This document shows positions 36,054-45,014 of a stretch of 64,000 nt of DNA, in pieces (position 1 is the first letter of the stretch; each line of letters begins with the position of its first letter). Both the position numbers and the translations under genes were made by a program. Under the pieces are notes generated by a model. That model worked only from the letters and a program-made list of their open reading frames with translations, was not told the DNA's origin and searched no databases. Source of the stretch: Saprospiraceae bacterium (GTDB taxonomy: Bacteria; Bacteroidota; Bacteroidia; Chitinophagales; Saprospiraceae); the NCBI GenBank assembly GCA_013214355.1, contig JABSSL010000012.1, positions 62,001 to 126,000 of the forward strand, read 5' to 3'.

Positions 36054-36412
36054 ATGAAAGTTGGTTTTTATACAGTGCCTAGGTAAAAGAAAAATTAAAT
36101 CGTAGTCGACTTACACTTGCATCTAAAAGCTAACAGTATGAGAGGAGGGCTTTGGTAAGTCAAACAAATACGAAGCCCCAAAATAAAATTTTTCGTGGTA
36201 TAGTGGAGGTAAAAGGCGCAAGTTTCGAAATATGCTCCTGATTTTGGGAATTCCCCGAAGCATTGATGTGCAGTAGGCGCGGGTAGGCAGTAAAAATTTG
36301 GTTCGGATACTGATACTAGGAAAACTAGGGGGAATTTGGATTTCTGAATGACAAATTCAAGATAAGGGAAGCATGTTTGGGTACGCAGTTCTGATTGGTC
36401 CTGACCCTCATC
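36054..36412. other. 359-bp intergenic region
   Basis: Lies between the LytTR regulator gene (ending at 36413, minus strand) and the start of the symporter unit. It should hold the symporter promoter, but I saw no full consensus box, and no gene or strong hairpin. Confidence 0.4.
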
Positions 36413-37108
36413 CTACCTGTTAGGCTTCAAGCGTTCCAGGACTGCATCGCGGTATTGTTGTCCGACCGGGATCAATAGATCATCAATTTTCAACTGATTA
36501 CCTTCCATATATGCCACTTTATCCCAGGCAATCAAGTAGGAACGATGTACCCGTAAGAAGCGTGTAGATGGAAGTTGTTCCATCAATTTGGCAAGGGTAG
36601 TTTTGGGCAGTAATTGTTTGTCGGCTAAGATAACTTTCACGTAGTCGCCATAGGCCTGGCAATAGAGAATTTCATCCAAAGCAATTCGATAGATCTTGCG
36701 ATCCGCTTTCAGGGTAATATGGGTAAGCTGTTGCTCTGGGCTAGTTTTCTTTTCTAGGAAAAGTCCGGCCTTTTGCACGGCTTTTAGAAAACGTTCTTTG
36801 GCGAAAGGCTTTACCAAATAGTCGATAGCATCCAGTTCAAATCCCTCTACGGCATAATCTGGAAAAGCGGTAGTAAAAATGACGAGTGGAGGTTGACTCA
36901 AGGCCTTTACCAAATTAATGCCAGAGAGTTCTGGCATGTTGATATCCAGAAAAACGAGATCAATTTGTTGCTGTTGCAGAAAGCGCATCGCAGCAATGGG
37001 TGAGTCAAATGCTCCCTGTAGGGAAAGATAAGGGACATCCGCTACATATTTTTCCAAAATTCGGATAGCTAAAGGTTCATCGTCAACAATGATGCAATTG
37101 ATATTCAT
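36413..37108 (-). CDS. LytTR-family response regulator
   Basis: A 231-residue regulator with an N-terminal receiver (VDDEP acidic pair, phosphorylation Asp in VFLDINMPELSG, Lys in YLVKPFAKERF) and a C-terminal LytTR DNA-binding domain from ITLKADRKIYRIALDEILYC, including FLRVHRSYLIAWDKVAYMEG. It overlaps the kinase gene by 4 bp, so translation is coupled and the two form a LytS/LytT-type pair. Targets are unknown; the lipoprotein upstream of the kinase gene may belong to the same operon. Confidence 0.92.
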   Translation of the reverse strand: MNINCIIVDDEPLAIRILEKYVADVPYLSLQGAFDSPIAAMRFLQQQQIDLVFLDINMPELSGINLVKALSQPPLVIFTTAFPDYAVEGFELDAIDYLVKPFAKERFLKAVQKAGLFLEKKTSPEQQLTHITLKADRKIYRIALDEILYCQAYGDYVKVILADKQLLPKTTLAKLMEQLPSTRFLRVHRSYLIAWDKVAYMEGNQLKIDDLLIPVGQQYRDAVLERLKPNR

Positions 37109-38154
37109 TCGCTTAGAGTCAGGGTCAAGAAAACTTTAAATTGTTCCTCCTTATCTTCGATACGGAGATGATGGCGGTTAGGGTATAGGAGTTGCAGGCG
37201 TTTACGGGTATTGGAAAGGCCAATGCCGCCGCCTTGTTTTGGAGGAATGGCCAATTTGCCTTTGTTATTTTGAATGCTAAAGTTGAAGGTGTCTTCTTGC
37301 ACCTCACAATTAATATGGACAAAAGCCTCAGTATTACTTCCTTTAGCCCCAAATTTAAAGGCATTCTCCACAAAGTGGATTAAGAGTAAAGGGGCTATGG
37401 TTTTGTCCTTGATTTTGCCTTGCACGGCAAACTTTATTTCTACCCGCTCGGGGGCGCGGATGCGTTGCAGGTCAATATAGTTTTCGAGGAACTGGATTTC
37501 CTTTTGTAAAGGCACAAAATTATCTCCCGATTCGTACAGCATATACCTTAAGTTATCGGATAAGCGGAGTAAAAGATCTGGCAATCGCTTATCCTGATCT
37601 AAGGACAAGGAATAGAGATTATTAAGACTGTTGAATAGGAAATGGGGGTTGATTTGAGATTTTAGACTCAAAAGCTCAGCGTCTAGTTTCTCTCTTTCCA
37701 ATCGATTAATCGCTTTCTTCTTCTCATTGAGCTCAAACCACGATTTTGACAAATGTAGTAAAGTGCTCAAAGCCATGTAGGTAAAGGTAAATTCTAGGAT
37801 GTCGCCCCATTGGTAATAAGAAATGAAATAGTACCCCTCAAATAGCCAATCAGCTAGGTATTGGAAGGTCAAGTGATTGAGCACGGTTCCAAGTGCGAGT
37901 ACTACTGCAAACCCAAAGATGTACCTCCCATATCGCTTGGTTTTGAAATACCTTGGGAGTAGAAAATTCAAGTTCGAATACACAAGGAAGACGAGGCTAA
38001 TGTGGAATAGAAAAGTATAGATCAAATCTGTTTCCACGTACTTGTCATCCGTACAAAATACACGAAACAACACATAGAAGGACAACAACCAAAATAAGAG
38101 ATGTTGCACCATTCTATGTTGTACGATCCGTTCTATGTGTTGACTGCTAACCAT
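37105..38154 (-). CDS. LytS-type sensor histidine kinase
   Basis: A 349-residue inner-membrane kinase with four predicted helices in residues 15-145, a short coiled coil, then the His_kinase domain with the phospho-accepting histidine in LKSQINPHFLFNSLNNLYSL. The ATPase part has HFVENAFKFGAKG and GGGIGLSNTRKRLQLLYP. The sensor part is only membrane helices, typical of the Bacteroidota LytS group, so the signal cannot be read. It overlaps its regulator gene by 4 bp and follows the lipoprotein gene by 4 bp. Confidence 0.92.
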   Translation of the reverse strand: MVSSQHIERIVQHRMVQHLLFWLLSFYVLFRVFCTDDKYVETDLIYTFLFHISLVFLVYSNLNFLLPRYFKTKRYGRYIFGFAVVLALGTVLNHLTFQYLADWLFEGYYFISYYQWGDILEFTFTYMALSTLLHLSKSWFELNEKKKAINRLEREKLDAELLSLKSQINPHFLFNSLNNLYSLSLDQDKRLPDLLLRLSDNLRYMLYESGDNFVPLQKEIQFLENYIDLQRIRAPERVEIKFAVQGKIKDKTIAPLLLIHFVENAFKFGAKGSNTEAFVHINCEVQEDTFNFSIQNNKGKLAIPPKQGGGIGLSNTRKRLQLLYPNRHHLRIEDKEEQFKVFLTLTLSE

Positions 38155-38158
38155 TTAT

Positions 38159-38716
38159 CTAAAGGGCTTTCTTCAAGGAAACACTCTCCGTGAAAATATT
38201 AGGATCATTGGCATATTTAAGGAAAAACTTCTGAAGTTCTCTTGGACTGGCGGTTAATATGAACTCATCCTCTAGTCTTTCGTGTTTGATTCTAATTTTT
38301 CGTTGATCGAATAGATTTTCTAACCAGTCTACTTCAGCAAAATGGCTAATCTCTAGTGTCCCTTGATCCCATTTGACTTTTGCAAAGGAGTGTGTGCGGA
38401 TGAGGGGGGCTAGTGCTGCATCTTCGCCAGGATAGAATCCTTCTTTTCTATGCGAATAGAAGTCGAAATAATAATTTGAACCTAGTTTAACCAGGTGTAC
38501 CTCATATTGTTCCTGTTCTGGTCCTTTCATGTAGGTGAATAGATAAGTTTTTCCTTTCAACTGTTCAAACACATAGGCGTCTTCCCCATCTGTCCATGTC
38601 CCTAACAAAGAAGATTCAAACACCATCGTATCCTCTGTATAAAGTGGATGTAGGGAGGGAATGCAAGATTGTATCATTACGGCTAATCCAAGCCAAATCC
38701 AATGACGTAGTTTCAT
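38159..38716 (-). CDS. predicted lipoprotein upstream of the LytS kinase
   Basis: From the ATG at 38716 the protein has 185 residues and a lipoprotein signal MKLRHWIWLGLAVMIQSCIP with lipobox MIQSC. The frame extends 14 codons further up, but that would precede the signal. The mature part holds LHPLYTEDTMVFESSLLGTW, a pattern seen in Bacteroidota envelope lipoproteins of unknown function, followed by a beta-rich domain. It ends 4 bp before the kinase gene, so it may be an accessory sensor for that system. Confidence 0.72.
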   Translation of the reverse strand: MKLRHWIWLGLAVMIQSCIPSLHPLYTEDTMVFESSLLGTWTDGEDAYVFEQLKGKTYLFTYMKGPEQEQYEVHLVKLGSNYYFDFYSHRKEGFYPGEDAALAPLIRTHSFAKVKWDQGTLEISHFAEVDWLENLFDQRKIRIKHERLEDEFILTASPRELQKFFLKYANDPNIFTESVSLKKAL

Positions 38717-39039
38717 TGTAGTCGTTTTAGTGATTAATTGACGGCAAGGTATTTCCAAGGCCTCGAATCATCAATTATAGTCGTTGAACATCGTTTATTT
38801 GTAGGTGAACAGGGGCTGAGAGATGGAGCGAAAGATAAATTAGAGGTATTTTACTAAATTTGAAGTTCTGGAACATAAACTGTAAGCCTCTTTCCTTTCA
38901 ATTGACACTTCCCCTAGAGAACCATTCTATAAATCCTTGAACAAATAAGAGACTTTACGATTAGTATTGCATAGAAAATCCTTACTGTAATTAAATACTT
39001 TCTTGGATAGATCCAAGAAGCTTTAAATCCTAATGTAGT

Positions 39040-40782
39040 ATGAAAAAACACCCAACCTTGTTTGGGCTTATTTGTCTATTGGTGATTCCTAGTTTTCTCT
39101 GGGCGCAAACCAATAATGACGAATTAAGGCCCGTCACCCGAACCTACGCCTTAACCCAGGCTAATATCGTCACAGAGCCGGGTAAGATGATTGAAGGCGC
39201 TACCATTGTAATTAAGGATGGTTTAATCTCAGCAATTGGGAAGAATGTAAAGATTCCAATTGACGCACAAGTGTTGAAAGCCGACTCCATGTATATTTAT
39301 GCCGGCTTTATTGAAGGCTTATCCCACACCGGTATTCCCAAAGCGGAAGCACAGAGCGGTCGAGGTGGCCGTGGTGGTGGACCTCAAGCTCCCCAAGTCA
39401 AAGATCCTGGCTCCCCACCTAATGATCTAGCTGGAATTACACCTGAGAAAAATTTGGCGGCATCGCTCAAGCCGAGCGATAAATCGATTGCTGACATGCG
39501 AAAGCTGGGTTTTACGGCTGCTAATGTCGTACCCAATGGCCAAATGTTACCTGGGCAAGGCGCATTGGTCTTGCTGCATGGTGACAACGCTGATAAAATG
39601 ATTTTAAAGGATCAAACAGCTTTCTTTTCTCAGTTGGTGGGAGCAAGGAGAATGTATCCCGCTACGGTGATTGCTGTGATCGCAAAATGGAGAGAATTGT
39701 ATCGACAGGCAGAATTGGCACAAGCTCATGAAAAAGCTTACAAAAAAAGCCCAGGTGGCATGTCTCGTCCTTCTTATGATCCTGTCCTACAGGCCTTTTA
39801 TCCCGTGATCAACAAGGAGCAATCCGTGTTTATGAAAGCGAGTGATATCAAATCTGCCTATCGCGCGCTTTCTCTGCAGAAGGAGTTTGATTTGCCCATG
39901 GTCATTGCTGAGCTGAAGCAAGGATGGCATGTAGCAGATGAGCTAAGCAAGCGAGATATCCCCGTATTACTCTCCATGGATTTACCAGAAGATAAAAAAG
40001 GTAAGGGCGGTAAAAAAGGAGGGAAGAAGGGAGATGCAAAGAAAGAAGAAGCTAAAAAAGAGGATCCATTTAAAGCAGAAAGAGAAGCACTGGAAAAGCG
40101 GAAAATGAAGGCTTTAAAAGAACACTGGACACAAGCTGGAAATATGGAAAAGGCAGGTGTGATCTTTGGCTTTTCTACGCTTGATGTGAAAAGCAAGGAT
40201 GTGAAAGCCAATCTACGCAAGATGATTGAAAATGGATTAAGTGAAGATGCTGCCCTGGCTGCCTTGACCACAACTCCCGCCAAAATGCTAGGTGTTTCTG
40301 ATATGCTGGGTACGGTAGCCGCAGGAAAGATAGCCAATTTGGTCGTGACAGATCAGCCTTACTTCGAGGAGAAGTCCAATGTACGATATGTCTTTGTAGA
40401 GGGGAACAAATTTGAGTTTGAAGCGAAAAAACCGGCTAAGAAAAGCGATCATAACGCAAAAGTAGTTGTAGCAGGAAAGTGGACCTACAGTTTCGAAGCC
40501 ATGGGGCAAAACATGGACGGTATCCTAGAATTGGTGGACAATGACGGTGATATCTCAGGCAGTATTACCAATACCGCCATGGGGAATAAAAGTACCATTG
40601 AAACGGCCGAGTTGAATGGCAATGAGCTTTCCTTTAGTATTAAGATCGATGGCGGTGGGCAAACGGTCATGATCGAATACAATCTGGTTATTGAAGGAGA
40701 CAATATGGAGGGAACGGTTTCTGCTGGCCAATTTGGCACCTTCGATCTGGAGGGGGAGCGCATTGGAACACCTAATAAATAA
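39040..40782 (+). CDS. secreted amidohydrolase-like protein lacking the metal HxH, with C-terminal beta domain
   Basis: A 580-residue exported protein (signal ending SFLWAQTN). The fold is amidohydrolase-like: early TYALTQANIVTEPGKMIEGATIVIKDG, and near residue 420 ALTTTPAKMLGVSDMLGTVAAGKIANLVV. Where active members have DxHxH, it reads YAGFIEGLSHTG, so the first two metal ligands are missing. It has a Gly/Arg-rich patch (SGRGGRGGGPQAPQ) and a Lys-rich run near residues 325-345. Residues about 480-580 form an extra beta domain (GKWTYSFEAMGQNMDGILEL). It is the first of three tandem relatives, 34 bp before the next. Confidence 0.82.
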   Translation: MKKHPTLFGLICLLVIPSFLWAQTNNDELRPVTRTYALTQANIVTEPGKMIEGATIVIKDGLISAIGKNVKIPIDAQVLKADSMYIYAGFIEGLSHTGIPKAEAQSGRGGRGGGPQAPQVKDPGSPPNDLAGITPEKNLAASLKPSDKSIADMRKLGFTAANVVPNGQMLPGQGALVLLHGDNADKMILKDQTAFFSQLVGARRMYPATVIAVIAKWRELYRQAELAQAHEKAYKKSPGGMSRPSYDPVLQAFYPVINKEQSVFMKASDIKSAYRALSLQKEFDLPMVIAELKQGWHVADELSKRDIPVLLSMDLPEDKKGKGGKKGGKKGDAKKEEAKKEDPFKAEREALEKRKMKALKEHWTQAGNMEKAGVIFGFSTLDVKSKDVKANLRKMIENGLSEDAALAALTTTPAKMLGVSDMLGTVAAGKIANLVVTDQPYFEEKSNVRYVFVEGNKFEFEAKKPAKKSDHNAKVVVAGKWTYSFEAMGQNMDGILELVDNDGDISGSITNTAMGNKSTIETAELNGNELSFSIKIDGGGQTVMIEYNLVIEGDNMEGTVSAGQFGTFDLEGERIGTPNK

Positions 40783-40816
40783 CCACAATTCTTGAGCCTA
40801 ATTTGAAGATGCAATC

Positions 40817-42178
40817 ATGAAAAAAATAATCAATAGTATACTATTCACCTGCGTGGCGCTCAGCTTATTTGGCCAGCTTGACAAAGGTGATATTTTGATC
40901 AAAAATGGCACGGTCATTACCATTACAAATGGGGTATTAGAGGAGACCGATGTACTGATTCAAAACGGGAAAATCACCCGTATTGGTAAAAACCTACGCA
41001 CACCATCTGGCACCAAAGAAGTGGATGCCACTGGAATGCACGTTATGCCAGGTATCATTGACGCCCACTCCCACATTGCCATCGATGCAGTGAATGAAGC
41101 CACTAACCCCGTGACTGCGGAAGTATTTACGGGAGATGCAATTAACCCGCTAGATATTTCCATCTATCGCGCCTTGGCGGGGGGAGTAACTTCATCTCAT
41201 GCCATGCATGGCTCTGCCAATGCCATTGGTGGGCAATGTGAGACGATTAAGCACCACTACGGTTCCTACAATCCGGAAGACTTAAGGATGGTTGGAGCAC
41301 CTCGCACCATCAAGTTTGCACTCGGAGAAAACCCAATGCGGGTGCATGGAGAAGGGCGTGGCATTCAGCCCAGAACTCGTATGGGGGTAGAGCAGGTATT
41401 TCGCAAGGCTTTCTCGGAGGCAAAAGTCTACATGAAAGCTTGGGAAAAGTACAATAATGAGAAAAATACCAATCCCAAAGCTTCAGCACCGGAGTATAGC
41501 TATCGCCTACAGACACTCGCCGATATTCTTACGGGTGATGTCATTATTCATTGTCACTCGTATCGCGCTGATGAGATCCTGATGCTCATGAATGTATGCA
41601 AGGACTTTGGCATTAAAAGACTCTGCTTTCAGCACGTGAATGAAGGCTTCAAAGTAGCACCAGAATTGGCCGAATTTGGGGCGACTGCTTCTGTGTTTGC
41701 AGACTGGTGGGCTTATAAGTTCGAAGTGTACTACTCCACTGCCTATAACGCTTCTATCTTAACGCGCAATGGGGTGGTTACCTCTATCAACTCCGATTCT
41801 GGGGAGTTGATCCGTCACCTCTATCACGAGGCAGGAAAAACGCAGCGATATGGTGACCTATCGGATAATGAAGCCCTGTCTTTGATCACGATTAATCCTG
41901 CCAAGCAGCTAGGCGTAGAGGATCGAATTGGTTCCTTGGAAGTGGGTAAGGATGGTGATGTAGCCATTTTTAAAGGACATCCGCTTTCCGTGTATGCCAT
42001 TCCACAGATGACCATTGTAGATGGTATAGTTCGATTTGATATCAATATGGATCCCGCTGATGTGCGTATGGATGTAAATCCAGAGGAAGATCTTCCTGCT
42101 TTTTTCTTGGAAGTAAAGGAGTATGATAACTGCATGCAAGGGGTACATCATCAGCATCTGTTCTTCCATAGACATTAA
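40817..42178 (+). CDS. secreted amidohydrolase, probably catalytic member of the trio
   Basis: A 453-residue exported hydrolase with signal ending near ALSLFGQLDKG. It has the intact metal site MPGIIDAHSHIAID, later histidines in VIIHCHSYRADEI and CFQHVNEGFK, and the catalytic aspartate in TSINSDSGEL. The C-terminal part NPAKQLGVEDRIGSLEVGKDGDVAIF is the usual amidohydrolase composite domain. It resembles imidazolonepropionase- and prolidase-like secreted enzymes; the substrate, perhaps a peptide or cyclic amide, is not clear. It ends with an unusual His-rich tail (GVHHQHLFFHRH). It is flanked on both sides by relatives without the HxH. Confidence 0.88.
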   Translation: MKKIINSILFTCVALSLFGQLDKGDILIKNGTVITITNGVLEETDVLIQNGKITRIGKNLRTPSGTKEVDATGMHVMPGIIDAHSHIAIDAVNEATNPVTAEVFTGDAINPLDISIYRALAGGVTSSHAMHGSANAIGGQCETIKHHYGSYNPEDLRMVGAPRTIKFALGENPMRVHGEGRGIQPRTRMGVEQVFRKAFSEAKVYMKAWEKYNNEKNTNPKASAPEYSYRLQTLADILTGDVIIHCHSYRADEILMLMNVCKDFGIKRLCFQHVNEGFKVAPELAEFGATASVFADWWAYKFEVYYSTAYNASILTRNGVVTSINSDSGELIRHLYHEAGKTQRYGDLSDNEALSLITINPAKQLGVEDRIGSLEVGKDGDVAIFKGHPLSVYAIPQMTIVDGIVRFDINMDPADVRMDVNPEEDLPAFFLEVKEYDNCMQGVHHQHLFFHRH

Positions 42179-42220
42179 GCAGTTGCTTGAGGATTCATTC
42201 ATCATCAAAAAGAAGACATA

Positions 42221-43525
42221 ATGAAATTCACTATAAAGATTCTTGCTTTCCTGATGCTGGGCCTAAGTACCCTGAGTACATATGGTCAGCAAGTTAGCAA
42301 ACCTGTCAGGGGTACGTTTGCCCTCACCAATGCCACGATCGAAACGATTACCAACGGAAGCGTACAAGGTACCTTGGTGATCGAGAATGGCAATATCTCT
42401 GCTATTGGCCCTAACGTAGCTATTCCACCAGATGCCAAAGTAGTGGACTGTTCTGGCCTATTTGTTTATCCTGGTTTAATCGATGGAGGAACTCAGCTGG
42501 GCTTGGTAGAGGTAAGTTCCGTTTCTTTGACGGCGGATGCCAATGAGATTGGGGATATTAAACCTGAAATGCAGGCCTTAACGGCGGTCAACCCGAATGC
42601 CACTGCCATTCCAGTTACCCGTGTGGAGGGCGTGACTACGACTTTGGTTGCTCCGGTAGGTGGTACCATTCCTGGTACGGCTTCCTTGATTAATTTGGTG
42701 GGGTATACACCCGATCAGATGTTTGCGGGCTTCAAAGGAGTAGTGGTTAATTATCCAAGTGCAGGTCGTAGAGGCCGAAGAGATCGTAGAACAGATGAGG
42801 AGCGAAAGAAGCAAGAGGAAAAGCAGCTGAAAAAACTTAATGATCTCTGGGATAACCTTAGCTTGTACCACAAGCTGGATTCTGCAGCTAAAGCAGGAAG
42901 TGGGGAAGATTTAGATTACAATCCTAAGATGGAAGCCTTGCTACCCGTAATTAGAGGTGAAATGCCAATTCTACTGGAGGTGAACCAAGCTAGCGCCATC
43001 GAATCTGCTATTAAGTGGGTGGGCGAAAAGAAGGTGAAGGCCATCTTTACCGGAGTAGCTGAGGGTTGGCGGGTGGCCGATAAAATTGCAGCTGCCAATA
43101 TCCCCGTGGTTACTGGTCCCGTGTTTAGCATGCCGACTCGTACCTCTGATCGCTATGATACGCCTTATGCCAATGCTGGTAAGATGCATAAGGCCGGTGT
43201 GAAGGTCGCGATTCGCTCTAATGATACGGAAAACGTCCGGAACTTGCCGTACAACGCAGGTTTTGCTGCTGCTTATGGCATGGGTAAGGAAGCGGCCTTA
43301 AAGGCTGTTACAATCGTGCCTGCTGAGATTTTTGGAGTGGCGGACCGATTGGGATCATTGGAAAAAGGAAAGAGCGCTACGCTTTTCGTGACGGATGGAG
43401 ATCCATTCGAAACCAAGACACATGTCAAGCATCTATTTATAGATGGCTGGAATGTACCGCTGGATAGCCGACACATTCGTTTGTACAATGAGTTTTTAGA
43501 ACGTTCTCCAGGATTGGAGAAATAG
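42221..43525 (+). CDS. secreted amidohydrolase-like protein lacking the metal HxH
   Basis: A 434-residue exported protein (signal ending STYGQQVSKP). It starts like the first of the trio (RGTFALTNATIETITNGSVQGTLVIENG) and ends with VTIVPAEIFGVADRLGSLEKGKSATLFVTDGDPF. The metal motif position reads FVYPGLIDGGTQLGLVEV, with Gly and Gln in place of the His pair. An Arg-rich segment (SAGRRGRRDRRTDEERKKQ) occurs near residues 183-201. It follows the catalytic member by 42 bp. It is more similar in layout to the first gene than to the second and lacks that gene's extra C-terminal domain. Confidence 0.83.
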   Translation: MKFTIKILAFLMLGLSTLSTYGQQVSKPVRGTFALTNATIETITNGSVQGTLVIENGNISAIGPNVAIPPDAKVVDCSGLFVYPGLIDGGTQLGLVEVSSVSLTADANEIGDIKPEMQALTAVNPNATAIPVTRVEGVTTTLVAPVGGTIPGTASLINLVGYTPDQMFAGFKGVVVNYPSAGRRGRRDRRTDEERKKQEEKQLKKLNDLWDNLSLYHKLDSAAKAGSGEDLDYNPKMEALLPVIRGEMPILLEVNQASAIESAIKWVGEKKVKAIFTGVAEGWRVADKIAAANIPVVTGPVFSMPTRTSDRYDTPYANAGKMHKAGVKVAIRSNDTENVRNLPYNAGFAAAYGMGKEAALKAVTIVPAEIFGVADRLGSLEKGKSATLFVTDGDPFETKTHVKHLFIDGWNVPLDSRHIRLYNEFLERSPGLEK

Positions 43526-43528
43526 AAA

Positions 43529-43585
43529 TTAGCCCACTCACTCACCCGGTGAGTTTGACTCATCGGGTGAGTATGTATGGGCTAA
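43529..43585. terminator. long hairpin between convergent amidohydrolase and kdsD genes
   Basis: TTAGCCCA (43529-43536) pairs with TGGGCTAA (43578-43585), and inside it 43541-43553 pairs with 43559-43571 with one G-T wobble. The structure starts 3 bp after the amidohydrolase stop and overlaps the kdsD stop codon. U-tracts are weak, so it may work for both strands as a strong pausing hairpin. Confidence 0.6.
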
Positions 43586-44550
43586 ATCAACCCCTCCTTC
43601 ACCAAATTATGCAGGTGAATCATCCCCAGGTATTTCCCATCCTCTTCTACAATCAGCTGCGTAATACTGTGCTTACGTAGAATATTTAGCGCATTTACCG
43701 CCAAAGCATCTTTGCTAATCGTCTTTGGCGTGGCACTCATCAAGTTAGCGGCCGTGAGTTGCTGTAAATCTGGACTATCTTCAAGCATCCTACGTAGATC
43801 CCCATCTGTTACGATTCCTTTCACATGATCATGTTCATCCACTACGGCAGTAGCCCCTAAGCATTTGGATGTCATCTCTAGTATGGTACGCTGCAAACTG
43901 TCCGTCGGAGCCACCGCTGGTCGTTCATTTTTAGGATAAATATCAGCTACACTCAGGTACAGTTGTTTGCCAAGTGATCCACCTGGATGAAACTGAGCGA
44001 AGTCTTTTGGCGTAAAACCCCTTAAAGCGAGCAAAGCTGTTGCTAAAGCATCTCCTAAAGCAAGCTGTGCAGTAGTGCTAGTGGTGGGTGCGAGGTTGTT
44101 AGGATCGGCTTCCTTGACAATAGGTGTGTGCAGTATATAGTTGGCTTGTTGCCCCAAATAGGAATCTCGTTTGGTGACCATTCCGATGATGGGGTTCCCA
44201 AGATTCCGGACTAGGGGTACTAATACTTTTATCTCAGCCGTTTCTCCGCTTTTGGAAAGGCAGAGTACTAGATCATAGGGACGTACCATTCCGAGGTCTC
44301 CGTGAATAGCATCAGCGGCATGCATGAAAAGCGCTGGCGTTCCGGTAGAATTCAAGGTAGCGACGATCTTTTGCGCGATCAGGGCGCTTTTGCCAATTCC
44401 CGTGACGACAAGCCGGCCAGGTGAAGAATAAATGGCATTTACACAGGCCACAAAATCCTGATCAATACTTTGGGACAAAGCTTGCAGACATTGGGCCTCA
44501 ATTTCCAGCGTTTCCTGGGCAGTTTTAACAATTAGGGCATCTGAATTCAC
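43582..44550 (-). CDS. kdsD: arabinose-5-phosphate isomerase (KdsD/GutQ family)
   Basis: Converts ribulose-5-phosphate to arabinose-5-phosphate, the first step to Kdo for lipopolysaccharide. The 322 residues have an N-terminal SIS domain (VVTGIGKSALIAQKIVATLN, HAADAIHGDLGMV, CLSKSGETAEI) and two C-terminal CBS domains (from about 205; for example ATAVVDEHDHVKGIVTDGDLRRML and LNILRKHSITQLIVEEDGKYLG). This is the complete KdsD layout and length. It stands alone between the amidohydrolase operon and recQ. Confidence 0.94.
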   Translation of the reverse strand: MNSDALIVKTAQETLEIEAQCLQALSQSIDQDFVACVNAIYSSPGRLVVTGIGKSALIAQKIVATLNSTGTPALFMHAADAIHGDLGMVRPYDLVLCLSKSGETAEIKVLVPLVRNLGNPIIGMVTKRDSYLGQQANYILHTPIVKEADPNNLAPTTSTTAQLALGDALATALLALRGFTPKDFAQFHPGGSLGKQLYLSVADIYPKNERPAVAPTDSLQRTILEMTSKCLGATAVVDEHDHVKGIVTDGDLRRMLEDSPDLQQLTAANLMSATPKTISKDALAVNALNILRKHSITQLIVEEDGKYLGMIHLHNLVKEGLI

Positions 44551-45014
44551 AATGTTTTTTAGTATTTTTGGAAGCTTTTTGAAAAAAGCCTGTTGGACTA
44601 TAAGTTTTCTGCATCAGAACATGCCCAATTAGACGTATCAGGAAGTGTTAACCAATAGGACCTTTTCTGATAATTATGTATAAAATAATGGACCAAGATA
44701 GGAATAGTAGACAGGTTAAAAAACTTTGTTCAATCAAACTTGCGATCGCCTGCCAAGACGATGATCAGCCAGGCTACAGGCCAATTTTCATGCCAAAAAA
44801 AAGAAGGCCAGGATTCTTTTTGTCCAGTGTTTTTGATAAATTTAAGGTAGCCAAACTCATCGTCCCTAAACTTAAATTTTGGCATTTTACCAGTTTGCCA
44901 AAACATTATCGAATCAGCTTCGCCTTTCCGACATTTCATTCTCCGTTCAGGTCAAAAGCATACGCTTTTGTTAGGTGTTGTACGGATTAGACTAAGCAAA
45001 AACTAAATGTTCAA
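44551..45014. other. 464-bp intergenic region between kdsD and recQ
   Basis: Divergent genes flank it, so it should carry both promoters. Short frames exist (69 codons minus, 104 codons plus over the same bases) but lack support. A perfect hairpin, CAAAAGC/GCTTTTG (44953-44959 with 44964-44970, 4-nt loop), lies 45 bp before recQ. Confidence 0.4.

Noticed and set aside
39858-40337. 159-codon minus-strand frame
   Set aside because: Antisense to the Lys-rich part of the first amidohydrolase, giving a Phe/Ser-rich artefact.
44676-44990. Overlapping short frames on both strands between kdsD and recQ
   Set aside because: The two frames cover the same bases, neither has a recognised family or a promoter, and only one could be real. 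Kept as an unexplained intergenic region.
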